64,000 bases of DNA, taken from assembly GCA_032718865.1 (NCBI GenBank), contig JALUTQ010000033.1, positions 248,001-312,000 on the forward strand. Direction: 5' to 3'. The stretch comes from Tilletia caries (taxonomy: Eukaryota > Basidiomycota > Exobasidiomycetes > Tilletiales > Tilletiaceae). Both the position numbers and the translations under genes were made by a program. The notes below the pieces were generated by a model. The model was not told where the DNA came from. It did no database searches and was given only the letters and a program-made list of their open reading frames with translations. Shown piece by piece: positions 23,113 to 33,783 of the stretch. The stretch's first letter is position 1, and each line of letters starts with the position of its first letter.

Positions 23113-23847
23113 TCAGCCCGAGGCTCTCAAGACTTTCCGGCCAACATTACGCAGGTAGAAGCCCAATCCGCATACGGTCCCCATTAGGAGGCCTACATCT
23201 CCACTCCGTCCTATCTTGCATGCAGCTATGCCAACCACAGCCGTCCCAACAATCTGTGACATACAGACCGCCTCGACGACATCCAAGAGGAAGAACATAT
23301 CCTTCACCCCCTTCGCCAGTTCCTGAGGCGGACGCGAAAAGCACCTGATCGTGTACACAAAGCCCACCACGGCCACTCCGCCGATGACGGAAGTCGCTAT
23401 CTCGTCGGCCAACTTCGCTATGCTCTTCCATCGTTTGTCAGAAGCTTGCTGCCGCTCAATCTTCTTCTTGAGCTCGTCACGTAGCCGTTCTTGCCTCTCC
23501 TCTTCGCGCTTCCCGGCCTTGGCCTCCTTCTCTTCTCGCCGCTTCTGCTTCTCTTTCGCCTTCTGCTTTGCCTCTTCGGGCTGTTGTGGCGGCTTGGTTC
23601 CGTTCGGATGAGACGCGGTCCATATCTGTCCGGGCGGAAGGGCCATCAGCCTATCGTAAGCATGATTTAGCGCCCGCGTTGTTTCCATAGCGCTCGATTC
23701 GCTGCTGTGATGAAGGGGCGTCGCGCCATCGTATTTGGCCAAAAACAGCGCGGTGATGTCGGTTGTGCCGGGTGCGACGTTCAAGATTTTGTATGGATCG
23801 CCATTGGCGCGACGCACCCGTTCGATGACTTCGCTTGCCGATGCCAT
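23113..23847 (-). CDS. J-domain-like protein 1, HPD motif lost, membrane-anchored C-terminus
   Basis: One exon, 244 aa. The N-terminus aligns with two neighbours that have clear J domains: IERVRRANGDPYKIL (residues 8-22), then a degenerate helix II/III region, then NHAYDRLMALPPGQIW. Where the neighbours have HPDKN this protein reads GATPLHHSSE, so the Hsp70-stimulating HPD is absent. Residues about 90-135 are a Lys/Glu/Arg-rich predicted coiled coil. The C-terminal 90 residues contain hydrophobic stretches (VIGGVAVVGFVYTI, VGTAVVGIAA, LLMGTVCGLGFYL) that could be membrane helices. A role as a J-like scaffold is inference; Hsp70 stimulation looks unlikely. The 3' end is duplicated at position 1. 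It belongs to a local family with 31049 and 32569. Confidence 0.75.
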   Translation of the reverse strand: MASASEVIERVRRANGDPYKILNVAPGTTDITALFLAKYDGATPLHHSSESSAMETTRALNHAYDRLMALPPGQIWTASHPNGTKPPQQPEEAKQKAKEKQKRREEKEAKAGKREEERQERLRDELKKKIERQQASDKRWKSIAKLADEIATSVIGGVAVVGFVYTIRCFSRPPQELAKGVKDMFFLLDVVEAVCMSQIVGTAVVGIAACKIGRSGDVGLLMGTVCGLGFYLRNVGRKVLRASG

Positions 23848-25305
23848 CTAGAGATGTTTGATGGGGACTGTGGTGTTGTGGCTATCGTGGCGAAAGTACT
23901 CCGATGCGGTCGCGTCCAAAGGAGGAGTCAGTCGTCGCAGTCAGGAGGAGAACCTGATCAATTCCTGCTGTGAAACGTGGGAAGAACGATGGAAGGGGAG
24001 AAAAGAGGGAAAGGAGCGGAGGAGAAAAGCTAGTGTATCGTCGTGGTCACAGAAACGAAGAACCTGATTGCTGCATGAAGGATGGAGCAGGGCTGCTGGA
24101 GTTGATTGGAGCGTGATGGATCGTGATGGATCGTGATCTGCTATGATGGATATCTGCGGGTGATATCGTCACAAAGGGAATACAACGTTCAGCTGGAGGA
24201 GCCAGTGCAGACGCCTCTTCTAGAGTACGATGGCAGAAAGAGAGCAGTGGTAAGCCAAGGCCAAAAAAGGTGTGTAGGTAGCTGAGTATCACGGGGATGG
24301 GATGAAGGGGGAATGCGATGAAGAAAAGTCGACGTGAAGTAAGACCCACCAGATACGTATGCGCTCCCCCGACGCCTTTAGGATCCAAGTCCCTCACAAG
24401 TTCGGAGGTTGCGATCGCTCAATATATTATACGTCCTCGTGATCCGCACCAGCTCGAGTACTGGCGAGATCGACGGCTCGAAAGAAAGCAAATAGGGTCT
24501 GCAGGCTGCGTGACCTCAAAGCGGGGCAGGCTGTGCACGTGGAGGGGGAGTCGGTCTGCAGAACAAAAGAGTGTGAGTGTATAGCGAGAGTGGAGAGCAG
24601 AGTGGAGAGTGAGAGTACTGGGTCCACTCTCGTGGGTATCATGCTCGATAACCGCAGCGGAGCGGGCACAGGACGGACGCGTAGCCGGGAAGGAGGCGGG
24701 AGAAGAGACGGGATGAGAGGGAGAAGAAGAGAAGGAAGGAGGCTAGAGTGAGCAGGGTTTGCATTTGGATTTCGGGGGCGATGTAGAGGAGGGAGAGCAG
24801 GGGTGGGAGAGCATCTGTGGAGGGGGGAGAGATTGATGAGCTGAACGCTGCTGCTGATGTGCTTCTTATCGAGAAGGAGGTCATGCTTTCCATCTTGCTT
24901 CTTCTTCTATCTCAGTCCTGCGTACGTCGTGATTGTGCGGATGAATCACAACTTCCTCTCTCCAACGTCCTCAACTTCAGTGGCGATAATGAACAGGGAT
25001 CAGCGATCGAATGGAAGGATCATGCGATCATGGAGCTGAGAAATGCGCTGCAGGTCAAAGATAAAGTCCAGCCGGATCAGCATCCTTTCTCTGTGCCAAG
25101 TGTGCTTTAGACCAGTGAGCAAACGTATGAGCTTCGAACGAAACGTTCTCACTTCTCGTTACCTGTATTCCATAGTTCAGAACGTTCAGGAGAATCTTGG
25201 GAGAAGTTTGAACTGAGGGCATATTGCATCCGACCACAACGCGAAGCTGACGGGAAATGGAGGAGTGAAGGGGAGGAAAAGGAATTCGGGAGACGATGTG
25301 AGAGC
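23848..25305. other. 1.46 kb intergenic region
   Basis: Promoter side of J-like gene 1 and 3' flank of the subtilase. Repeats of GATCGTGATG near 24117-24140. No gene with recognisable features on either strand. Confidence 0.5.
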
Positions 25306-28300
25306 CTACGCCTTCCCTGCCCGCTTGATCGAGAAGGCGGGAGAGATGTAGGAATCGTACAAGTCCTCTGCCGCAGGATCACCAAAGAGCTTGAGGGCCC
25401 GGAGCAAGAAGCGGTAGCGCCCGTCCTCGATCGGTCGCGTCACGTTCTGATAGTCCGTCCAGCTGGCTTGGACCGTCGAATGGCCAGCGCTGCTGGCTTG
25501 CCACAACCACCAATCGACTCGAGCGACGTGTCCAGGAGCGTACGCGGGAGGGTCGAAGCGGGCTTGGTCTGAAGGAGGCGCATTCTTGAGTGCTGCTAGG
25601 GTGTCCGCTGTGAAGCTTTCGGGAACAAGGTCGACTGCCCAATGTGCTGTTCCCGTCAAGAATCGGTAACCAAGGCTGGGACCGCCTGTGCCGTCGGGAA
25701 GGAACTGATAGACTTTGTTCTCCTCGACGATGGGCTTTAACGTTTTGCTATCGACAATGGCAGGAAGGCCAGCCCGGTCCAGAACGGGGAGTGCATTCAT
25801 GTTTGCCGAAACACCAAGGTAGGACGCGTGCACCGAGCCGAAGTCGTGGTCCGATTTCGCGTCGATGAAGCCGCTGTAGATGGGAACCTTGGGCTGGTTT
25901 GTCGGCGGAGGTGTAAAGGTAACGGAGACGACCTGATTGCGTCCAGGCTCAAGATCGAAGGTGGCGGGAGAGAAGGAAACAGTCGCCTGTTCACCTTCGA
26001 CTGGTCGGTTCACGCCTGTTACGAGCTGCCCCTTGGACGAATCGGAATAGATGTACACAGTTCCGGCAGGACGGTGGACAAGGGAAAAGCGCTGTTTGAC
26101 CTTGCCGACGTTGGAGATTGTCAAGGTTTGCGTGCCTTTAAAGTGCATCGTGTCGTTCAAGTGCAGAGCTTGAGGAGAGACGCGCGTGATGCTGTTGACT
26201 GCATTGTAGATGTTTGCAAGTCCGCCGCCTTGTTGAGCGACACTGGCCAGCACCGAGCCCGACTTGGTGTCCGTGACCAGTGTGGCGGTGGAGGCGAAGA
26301 TGGAGCGGATCTGGTCGGGACTGTCCCCGTTCCCTTTGGCGCTCCTGTACGACGCGTACAGACCGGCTACCATGGGAATGGCTTCCGAAACACCGTCCTC
26401 AAGCTCATAGCTTCAGAGTTGGCCGTTGGAATCAATGTTCAGCTTATGAGGAGTCTGAACCAAGGAGGGAGGAAGGAGCATCAACTCACCCGCCGCCCAG
26501 AGCCGCCATCAGCAGGCCACCACCAATAGCGAGAAGGCTAACTCCACCTTGAAGCTCCCAGGTCAGGGCCCATCCAGAAAACTCGTTGATCTGCCTGCGG
26601 AATAAATGGACGAACAGATCTGTCAATCTCATTATGACGCTAAGGTTCCGCATCTTTTTTGGTTGGAAGAGAAACGTACCCTCCGAAATCCTTATCAACG
26701 ACGTTGACAGCGACGGAAGCAGAGAAATCCAGTGTGACGCTCTGCCCTTTGTTCAGACGGTCCAGGATGGAGAGGCCGTCCGGTCCAAAGATAGCAGCAA
26801 CCTGGACCCCAGGAAGTCGGGCCCCGTCTGCCACTTCTAACGAAGTCGGAGCTGAGTTGTAGATGAGGATCGTTCTTGCACCCTTGGCTGCTGCGTTAGA
26901 AGACTTTTTCCCAGAAGTCACATTCCACAATGTCCTGGGGGGGATCGACCGCGCAGGGAGACATAGATTAGTAGCTGGACACCGCGAGAGTCATACGGAG
27001 CGCGAACTCACTGATGAACCGGCAATCAGAACGACGTGCCCACTGAGGTCTGGCGTGCTGTCAGGCAAGGGTTTGCATGCGTCGGCGGGTTGGTTTGGAG
27101 TCTTACTGGTTGCATACACAGGCAACTTCATGGTCTGATTAAACTTAAACTGACGCGCGGAAATGTACGAGAGGTCGTGCGCGCCGTCCGAGGTGACCAC
27201 TTTGGCAGTGTACCCTGGCAAAACATTCGTCTGAACCGATCCGACGCTTGTGACAGTTCGAGCCGATCCTGGAGCCTGTCCGTCGAAGATGCCTCGGAGG
27301 CCTCCGTTCCCTGGACCGGCGACAGTGATGACCCCAGCTTGAGCGAGCTTAGGGATCAGGAGGGAATGAGGTCCGTCTTCGGGCCAGCCCCCCGGAACGC
27401 GAGATCGACATCGATATGATATCGGCACCGTCGTAGAAGGCGCGCAGCATCGCTGCCAGCATATGGTCGTCCCAAGGGCCTGTGTGTTCACCAAAGACCT
27501 TGTAGGCCAACAGGCTAGCAGCGGGAGCTGAACCTGTGAAGTTGCGATCAGGGGAGTTTCCAATGATGGCGCTTGCGGTTGCTGTGCCGTGTCCATCAGT
27601 ATCGTAAGGGTCCGGGCTGTACGTGACGTTGGTGACGGTATTTAGGTCCGGGTACATTGCATATCCGCCCTTGATTGGGCAGCCTGGTCCGAAGCAGGCA
27701 GTTCTGTCGGGACGACCACCGTTGAGGACATGGTGCTTATAGTCCACGCCGGTGTCAATCAAAGCAACCGTCTGGCCTTGACCCCAGAAACCCTGGGCGT
27801 AGACCTTGTCGAAGCCGACCATTCGGTGTGGCTCAAAAGTGTTAACGACAGGGAGAGAAGCACGCTTGGATTTGAGTTCCATCGTGGCATCGCCTCTCTG
27901 AATCTTGCTTGGCACAGCGGCGGTAAGAGCGTACTGGCGAGCCCGGTAGACGTGCTTGACATGCGGGAAGGCTCTGAGCTTCTGCTCGTCGGCCGGATCC
28001 GCCAAGTGTACCGAAGTTGCGAGGATCTGCTCATGAGAAGGAGAAGGGAAGATTGAGTGAGTACTGGCAGCGTGCAAAGAAAGGGGAAAGGCGAGCTGCT
28101 CACGAAGCGTGGATCTGTGAAGCGGAACCTGACGGTGTGTGCACCAGGGTCGATCTTTTCGGCAAGGAAAGCTTCAAATGCATTGTGGTGAGCATCCTGA
28201 AAGGGAGAGAGCGGAGTTGTCTAAGTGTGCAGGTCTGAGTGAAGAAACGAAGCGATACACTCACGGAAACTAGTGACGCTCGATACTTATAGTCTGCAGG

Positions 28301-28465
28301 AGCTGGAGCTTGGTCTTCAAACACGACGATAAAGACATTCAGATCGTTGACGGGAGCAGTCGAGTGGAGGCCATCGAGAAGGCTGGGACCTGCATCGACC
28401 TGGGTCTTGAACAGCGCCGTTGCGAACAGCGCGAGAAAAGGGAAGAAGCTCCTGAAGCGGAGCAT
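25306..28465 (-). CDS. Secreted subtilisin-like serine protease (S8, PA domain), possibly frame-damaged
   Basis: Exons by hand: 28265-28465, 28104-28196, 27012-28026, 26680-26934, 26490-26594 and 25306-26410; about 920 aa. The N-terminal signal peptide is FFPFLALFATALF. The catalytic triad is visible: Asp in VALIDTGVD, His in DTDGHGTATAS, and Ser in GVSEAIPMVAG, which aligns with the usual GTSMATPYVAG. The oxyanion Asn lies in AGPGNGG. A PA-type insert (AAAKGARTILIYNS) sits before the Ser block, and a C-terminal Fn3-like domain follows. It resembles fungal extracellular subtilases of the Vpr/minor protease group. Two problems: a run of six G (plus-strand C at 27388-27393) forces a one-base shift between ISMSIS and WPEDGP, and the phase at the 27012/26934 exon join does not fit. 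It may be a recent pseudogene or carry assembly errors. Confidence 0.8.
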
Positions 28466-28860
28466 GGTGTCTTGAGCCGAGCGACGAGGCTCAGATACTG
28501 GTGGAGAAGGGAGAGAAAGGATGAGGGAATGAAGGGAGTCAGCAGAGTCAGTACCCAGTGCCCGGTCTTAAGTACATAATTACTCTTCGCAAGGCTCGAA
28601 GATTGGCCGCTGTGCATGTCGCCGTGCACCTTGCGCAAAGACCGCGATTTTCATTCGAATGAGGGAAGAACACGGATTGGTTCAAAGGGTTACAAGAGGC
28701 GGAGCGGTCCGGAAGTCGGAACACGGGCTGAAGCCACGATGAGCCATACGCAACCTTGACCGCCCTCATCAGGGAGAGAAGAGTCGTGGTGTAAGGTGTT
28801 CGGCTTGTGGTGGAAGGTTGTCCCTTGCCGCTACGTACGGGAGCTCGGGAGTCCGATAAT
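28466..28860. promoter_or_regulatory. Subtilase upstream region
   Basis: About 400 bp between the subtilase start and the uncertain gene at 28861. No defined motif recognised. Confidence 0.35.
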
Positions 28861-29816
28861 TCAGGCTTCATCTTCGCAGAATGAGCCGTCCGCGACGGCC
28901 GGCGAGCGAGGGTCCAGACCGTAGTGGCGCAAGGAGGACGAAAGAGACGGAAAGGGCTGAGCGGTGATGCGGTGATGGTAGGGCGGTTGCACCCATGCTG
29001 AATCGAGCTTGGGTCTAGGGGCTGGGAGTCTGGGACCTCGATTCGGCGTGTTGGTCAAGCATCCAAAGAGCGAGATGAGCCAGTGCGGCTTGAGAAAGGG
29101 TAAGGGAAGAAAGGGTCGGTGCGCGTGCCCGAGCGCGGTCACGGTGTCCGAGGCGGTGACCTTGGCCAGACCCTCGGGACATGCGATGGCCTCGTCGTCC
29201 TCCTTCTCCAGGGCGCCATCGACGAGCATCCCCTCACGCGCTGCTGCTCTCCCTTCGGCGGGTGTGGTTGAAGAGAAGCGACGTAGATCTGCGTGCCGCC
29301 TGCTGCGACCAGGTGTTCCGCCCGTGGACAGAGACGGATCGCAGCTGGGATGGGCTTGATCTTGCCGAGGTCGGACTGGGTGCACGGGATATAGACAGGT
29401 ACGCTTCTTTCTTTCTCTACCCCTCCTCCTGCCCCTGATGATGCGGTGGGCATGGGTATGTGTGTGATTGGCTCAAAGGATGGATCTGTGGAGGAGGACG
29501 GCGAGGGGCCGAGCGAGAGACGGAGGGCGTAAATGATGGTGCTGTACGTGGTTGGCGAGGTTGAGGAGAATGAAGAAGAAAAGCGTTTGGGTCTTCGGGC
29601 ACATACGAATGCCCGGTCGGGATGATGTTCTGATGCAACTAGATGAGTGATAGGCATGCCCGGTACAGCCGCTTCTTCGCTGCTCTTCGTGGTCGTGGTC
29701 TTCGTCGTCGTCGCTGCTCTTTCAACTTCGGTTGATGGGGAGGAGGACGGGAGAGGAAGGAGGAAGATGTGCAGTAGGGCCGCATCGAGATAGTCCCATA
29801 ACGCAGATAGACCCAT
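28861..29816 (-). CDS. Hypothetical protein, gene model uncertain
   Basis: An ATG at 29816 opens a frame beginning MGLSALWDYLDAALLHIFLL that runs to about 29240, with LCPRAEHLVAAGGTQIYVASL near its end, which has the look of a beta-propeller blade. A second open frame continues in a different phase from about 29250 to a stop at 28861 (GMLVDGALEKEDDEAIACPE, then LPFLKPHWLISLFGCL). The two parts could be joined by an intron using GTGAGG near 29236 or by a frameshift. I do not recognise the family. Composition (Ser/Thr-rich inserts, no shadowing by another gene) makes a real gene plausible but not proven. Confidence 0.35.
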
Positions 29817-31048
29817 TTGTGCTGGCAGAAAGAAGCTGGAGCGGGTTCGCAGGTGTAAGGCGAGTGCGGTGATGGATTGTGAGGCCGGGGATAGTGTCGG
29901 AAAGTGCTTGTGGGAGCGGGGGTGGGGTCAGCGTCAGGGTCGAGATGGTTGCGCTTGTGTGTCTGGAGAGGATGTGGATGACGTGTGCGGTGGGCTAGAA
30001 GTAGTATCTACAGACTGTGGCGCATGGACGAGCCAGCACATTTCTTTTCTTATGGTGTGGAGCTTGAATACGATACATAACGTTCCGAAAAAGGACGAAC
30101 GCAATGTCGCATCGCTGGAACGAAGATGCTCTCAAATGAGTTGGAGGTGAGCAGAGGACGCCATGCATAACTTCTCGGGAAGGGCCAAATCCCTATACGA
30201 GGCTCAGAAAACACAGCCTCTAGGTTAAGTGCATCAGTCCCTTCACTCAAGTCAGTCTCCGATCCAGTAACAAGCCGCCCAATCAGCACCCAACCACTTC
30301 TCCAAAACATGAAGCTTAACATTCCTGGCCTTCTCGGCTTCCCCCCGTGCCTCAGGGCCGCCAACCTCACTTCCGCTGCACCCATAGACACTGGGCATAC
30401 GAGCAGCCTTGCGACCAATGTTTGGGGCCTCGTGGGTGAAAGCCCCACCATCCCCCGAATGTTCTAGCACCAATGAAAAATGAAGAGATGTTGTATACTT
30501 AGATCACTAACCATCAGGTTCTCCTCGATTGACCTCTCCGAGTCCGCGGTGTTACATATGTACGTGTCGTGCATCATTTAGTCTCTTGCTCGTCTTCATA
30601 CGCTGAAGGAGCTTGGAACGTAACTCGGTGAAATTTGGTAAGGCATATGAAGAGCCGTGTTCAGATAGGATATGATGCGAACCCAGCCATATGTCAGGGC
30701 AAGCGCTATAATAATGACACGGCAACCAGAGTCCGAAGTGCAGAGTTAGCCTGCACGCTTGAAGGAGTAATCACGCTACTGAAAGATGTCAAAGCGGCAC
30801 TTGAGGATCTATTACTCACCTTAACAGGAACAAGAGGCGTGCTACTATCACGAGTGCTCCAAAATATGTTGCTCCCGTTACTCCGACTACAGCTCCCGCT
30901 ACTTTCAGGGTGTCAGACCTGACCGCTTCAGCTGCGCCCGCCATAATCGCCAGCACCAGTATCTCAGCCATTAATGCTCCTGGTGTTGTCTGGGATGTGG
31001 TAGACACCGTATCGTGGGCTGTAAGGGTCACGTCTACGGTGACCCTGT
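29817..31048. other. 1.2 kb intergenic region
   Basis: Upstream of the uncertain gene at 28861-29816 and downstream of J-domain gene 2. No RNA gene, transposon or coding region could be supported. Confidence 0.5.
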
Positions 31049-31759
31049 TTACCATTGCAACAGATCCGGGAGCATGGATTTTGCCGCAGCCACAGCGAGG
31101 ACTGTTGCCACCATCGTTTTCGTGATAGTCGAGATCGTCCTTCGCCGTTGCTCGCAATCGGCAGCCTCTTTCCTCTGACGCTCAAGCAGATGCCATTCGA
31201 ATCTTGCACGCTCTTGGCGCATCCAATCTTCTTGCTGGCATCGCCTCTGCCTCTCCTGTTGTCGTAGATATGCCTCGTGTTCTTCTTCTTGCAGTTGCTT
31301 CTGCTTCTGCTTTTGCTGTTTCTGTTGTCTCTGCTTCTGATCCTGCCTTTGCTCCTGGTCTTTCTGCCTTTGCTGATCCTTTTGTCGCTGTCGCTCCTTT
31401 GCTTGCTGAGGATCATTGTGCTTTGCCTTTCCCTGTTGCTTCTGGCTAGCACCTCCCGTTGGTCGGGCCTTCGTCGGCTCCGTCTGATGAGGAGCTCTCC
31501 ACAGTTGCCCAGGCGGAAGGGTCATGAGGACGTCGAACGCTTGGTTCAAGAGCTTCATCGCCTCTACCGCTTGAGGGTCTGGGTTTTTGTCGGGATGCAA
31601 GAACAGAGCCCAGTGACGCCGAGCCTTCTTCAGCACTGAACGGTCTGTCGTAACAGCTGCCAGCCCGAGGATCCCGTACGGGTCGCCGTTGGAACGCATA
31701 ACTCTTCTGACAGCCGCTGCCTGAGCCTCGGCTCGGTTTCTGCCCTTGGATGCCGACAT
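31049..31759 (-). CDS. J-domain protein 2 with coiled coil and C-terminal hydrophobic anchor
   Basis: One exon, 236 aa from ATG 31759 (MSASKGRNRAEAQ). The J domain covers about residues 12-75: VRRVMRSNGDPYGILGL, helix II KKARRHWALFLHPDKNPD with an intact HPD, then LLNQAFDVLMTLPPGQLWRAPH. Residues about 95-205 are an extreme Gln/Lys/Glu/Arg-rich coiled coil (KQRQQKQQKQKQKQLQ). The C-terminus has a hydrophobic segment (MVATVLAVAAAKSMLPDLL) that could anchor it in a membrane tail-first. The HPD would stimulate an Hsp70. The motifs shared with the genes at 23113 and 32569 (NGDPYxIL and the A-x-D-x-L stretch) mark a local family. Confidence 0.8.
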   Translation of the reverse strand: MSASKGRNRAEAQAAAVRRVMRSNGDPYGILGLAAVTTDRSVLKKARRHWALFLHPDKNPDPQAVEAMKLLNQAFDVLMTLPPGQLWRAPHQTEPTKARPTGGASQKQQGKAKHNDPQQAKERQRQKDQQRQKDQEQRQDQKQRQQKQQKQKQKQLQEEEHEAYLRQQERQRRCQQEDWMRQERARFEWHLLERQRKEAADCEQRRRTISTITKTMVATVLAVAAAKSMLPDLLQW

Positions 31760-32568
31760 CGCGAGTGTTCGGTTGGGCAACGGAAACAGTTGAGCAGACT
31801 TGGGCAGAAAAAAAGGGATGCATAGAAAAGAGGTATGAGGGGTCCAACAGAGGATAGACACTCGATGGACATCAATTCGACTCACGTTCCTTGTAGATCG
31901 TCGCACCTGTGAAGCGACTGGAGGTTGTTGAAGGGAGGACGAAGTAAGGGTGAAGGAGAACGAAAGCCTGCACTCTACCTGGACAGGCGGCTTGGCTGCT
32001 GCGAAGCAATAATGAATAATGAGATGAGGCGAGCTGCGCAAGAATGCTTGGTGTGAAGTGGAATCGTTTCTAGGGCTCCGACCTTTCTCCCTCCACAACG
32101 TCTTTGGCTTCGGTCAACTCCGTGCCTCTGATGACCCATCGGCCTTATCGTTCCAGCGATCATACGTGCATCATGTATGCCATACAATTGAGTTGTCCTG
32201 CGCATCGTGCGTTTGGACTGACCGGCGACTTGGCGGCTCGAGCCTTGAACGCTCCTCACAGACATCTCGAACGTTTTGTGACAGTCTCTACGATTCAAAC
32301 TGTATGCTGTATGTGTGAAAACCGAAAAGGCGTTCGGAAATTCTGTTGATCAGTTAATTCTGCACGGCAGCCCCCAAGCCCCGAAGGCTTTGTCTCTTCG
32401 CGAGGATGACGAGAGCAATGGAGCAGGAAGACACAGGATCAGCACATAGGCGAGCCACTACGCCTGCGCGACGCTGCCATGACGTTCGAGCGTCCAAGTC
32501 CCGGCAGCCATGAGGATTTCGTTGGAGACTGCGGGAGTGATTCCTGAACCGAATGGAAGGTATTCCTA
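31760..32568. other. Intergenic region between J-domain genes 2 and 3
   Basis: About 810 bp. It should hold the promoter of J-domain gene 2. No gene seen. Confidence 0.5.
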
Positions 32569-33783
32569 TCAGCGATACCTTCGCATCTGCATTTTTCTCA
32601 CGTCGTGCGTACTCACGAGTTGACGGAGGAACTGTAAAACAGGGTAAAAGGCAGCGCCGTAGCTTCGAGCCGTCGCTGTTGTTTCCAGACCGATCGGATT
32701 GGGCAAGAGCAAACAGTCAGATCCGAAGTTGGAGAACGTGGGCGACTCCCCGACAAGCTGTGGGTCGAGCCATCCGGGCGTCTCAATCGCAAAGTCGGGC
32801 TCGTCCTCAGTGCTCGAGGCCGGTATAACTGCTTCGCCGGACGGAAAGCCGACTTCGTGGTGAGCACCTCCGTCCGGATCGCGGACATCTTGCCCTTGCG
32901 TCTGCAATCCTGCTTCTTCTCGCCATCCTTTCAAGTGCAGAAGTTGTTCTTGAACCCATTCGCGGACCCGTTCCTGCTGGAAATGCCAACGTTCCTCCGC
33001 TTCCTGACGAGCCTGTGCCTTCTCGGCACGCTCCTTGTTGAGCTCTTGACGATCCTTTGACTGTTTAGCGCGCTTCTTGATCAGGTCTTGACGACGGGCC
33101 TCCTCTCGTTCTTCCCGCTCTTGTTTCCGCCTCTGCCTCCTCTCCCGCTCCTGCCGCCTCTTCCTTGCCCTCTGCCGCTCCTTGAGATCATCTTGCTCCT
33201 GAGCACTTTCCTGTGCCTGAAGAGCTGGTTCCCACCTCACGCCTTTCACCCGATCGGTGAATACCGCTGGTGGTTTGGCTTCTTGATTTTGGTAACGTTC
33301 CCTGCTCCGCCTATGTCTACGTTCCTTCTCTTGCTGCCGCTTTTTTGCCCTTTGCCGTTCCTTTGCAGCTTGCTCCTGGACCAAGCGTTCCTGCGCTTCC
33401 TCTTGCTGCCGTACGCGCTCACGCCGAAGCTCTTGTGCTCGCTGACGATTATACGCCTGTCGCTCCTGAGGTGTAAGCTCCTCGGTGGCCGATCCAACCT
33501 CCGTCATCTCGTCGGATGAGCTGCTGGGGTTGATCCTCATCAAGGAATGAAGGCGATCGAACGCCTCGATCAGCATTCGGAACGCATCGGCAGCTTGAGG
33601 ATGAGAGTTCTTGTCGGGATGGATGAGTAGCACACCCTGTCTCTTGGCCGCCTTGAGCGCTTCAGGGTCGCTCGAATCCATCGGCAGATCGAGAATCACG
33701 TAGGGATCTCCGTTGGCGCGAAGAATACGTTCGATGGCTTCCATTTGGGCAGGAGTGCAGTCGGAGTTCGAATGGCCAGCCAT
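32569..33783 (-). CDS. J-domain protein 3 with long Arg/Glu-rich coiled coil
   Basis: Open frame of 404 aa from ATG 33783. The J domain at about residues 13-80 reads IERILRANGDPYVILDLP, KAAKRQGVLLIHPDKNSHPQ with intact HPD, then AFRMLIEAFDRLHSL. From about 105 to 290 the protein is a highly charged RQ/RE/KK-rich coiled coil, followed by an acidic, less repetitive C-terminal region (about 300-404). A GTGAGTACG donor-like sequence follows ...LRQL near 32620, so the last 17 or so codons may be intronic and the true C-terminus may differ. It lacks the clear hydrophobic tail of its two neighbours in this reading, so such a tail could lie in a further exon. Confidence 0.75.
   Translation of the reverse strand: MAGHSNSDCTPAQMEAIERILRANGDPYVILDLPMDSSDPEALKAAKRQGVLLIHPDKNSHPQAADAFRMLIEAFDRLHSLMRINPSSSSDEMTEVGSATEELTPQERQAYNRQRAQELRRERVRQQEEAQERLVQEQAAKERQRAKKRQQEKERRHRRSRERYQNQEAKPPAVFTDRVKGVRWEPALQAQESAQEQDDLKERQRARKRRQERERRQRRKQEREEREEARRQDLIKKRAKQSKDRQELNKERAEKAQARQEAEERWHFQQERVREWVQEQLLHLKGWREEAGLQTQGQDVRDPDGGAHHEVGFPSGEAVIPASSTEDEPDFAIETPGWLDPQLVGESPTFSNFGSDCLLLPNPIGLETTATARSYGAAFYPVLQFLRQLVSTHDVRKMQMRRYR

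Larger units (their letters stand above)
21985..23217. repeat. Right arm of the inverted segmental duplication
   Basis: Reverse-complement match to 1-347 plus 3755 to about 4420. It contains the dehydrogenase last-exon copy, the uninserted target site (about 22640-22665) and the 3' part of the complete J-like gene. It carries its own extra segment at about 22695-22923 that the left arm lacks. Confidence 0.85.

Noticed and set aside
25306..28465. Loss of the catalytic serine in the subtilase
   Set aside because: At first GTSMA seemed absent, but after placing the 26411-26489 intron the join gives GVSEAIPMVAG, which retains Ser.
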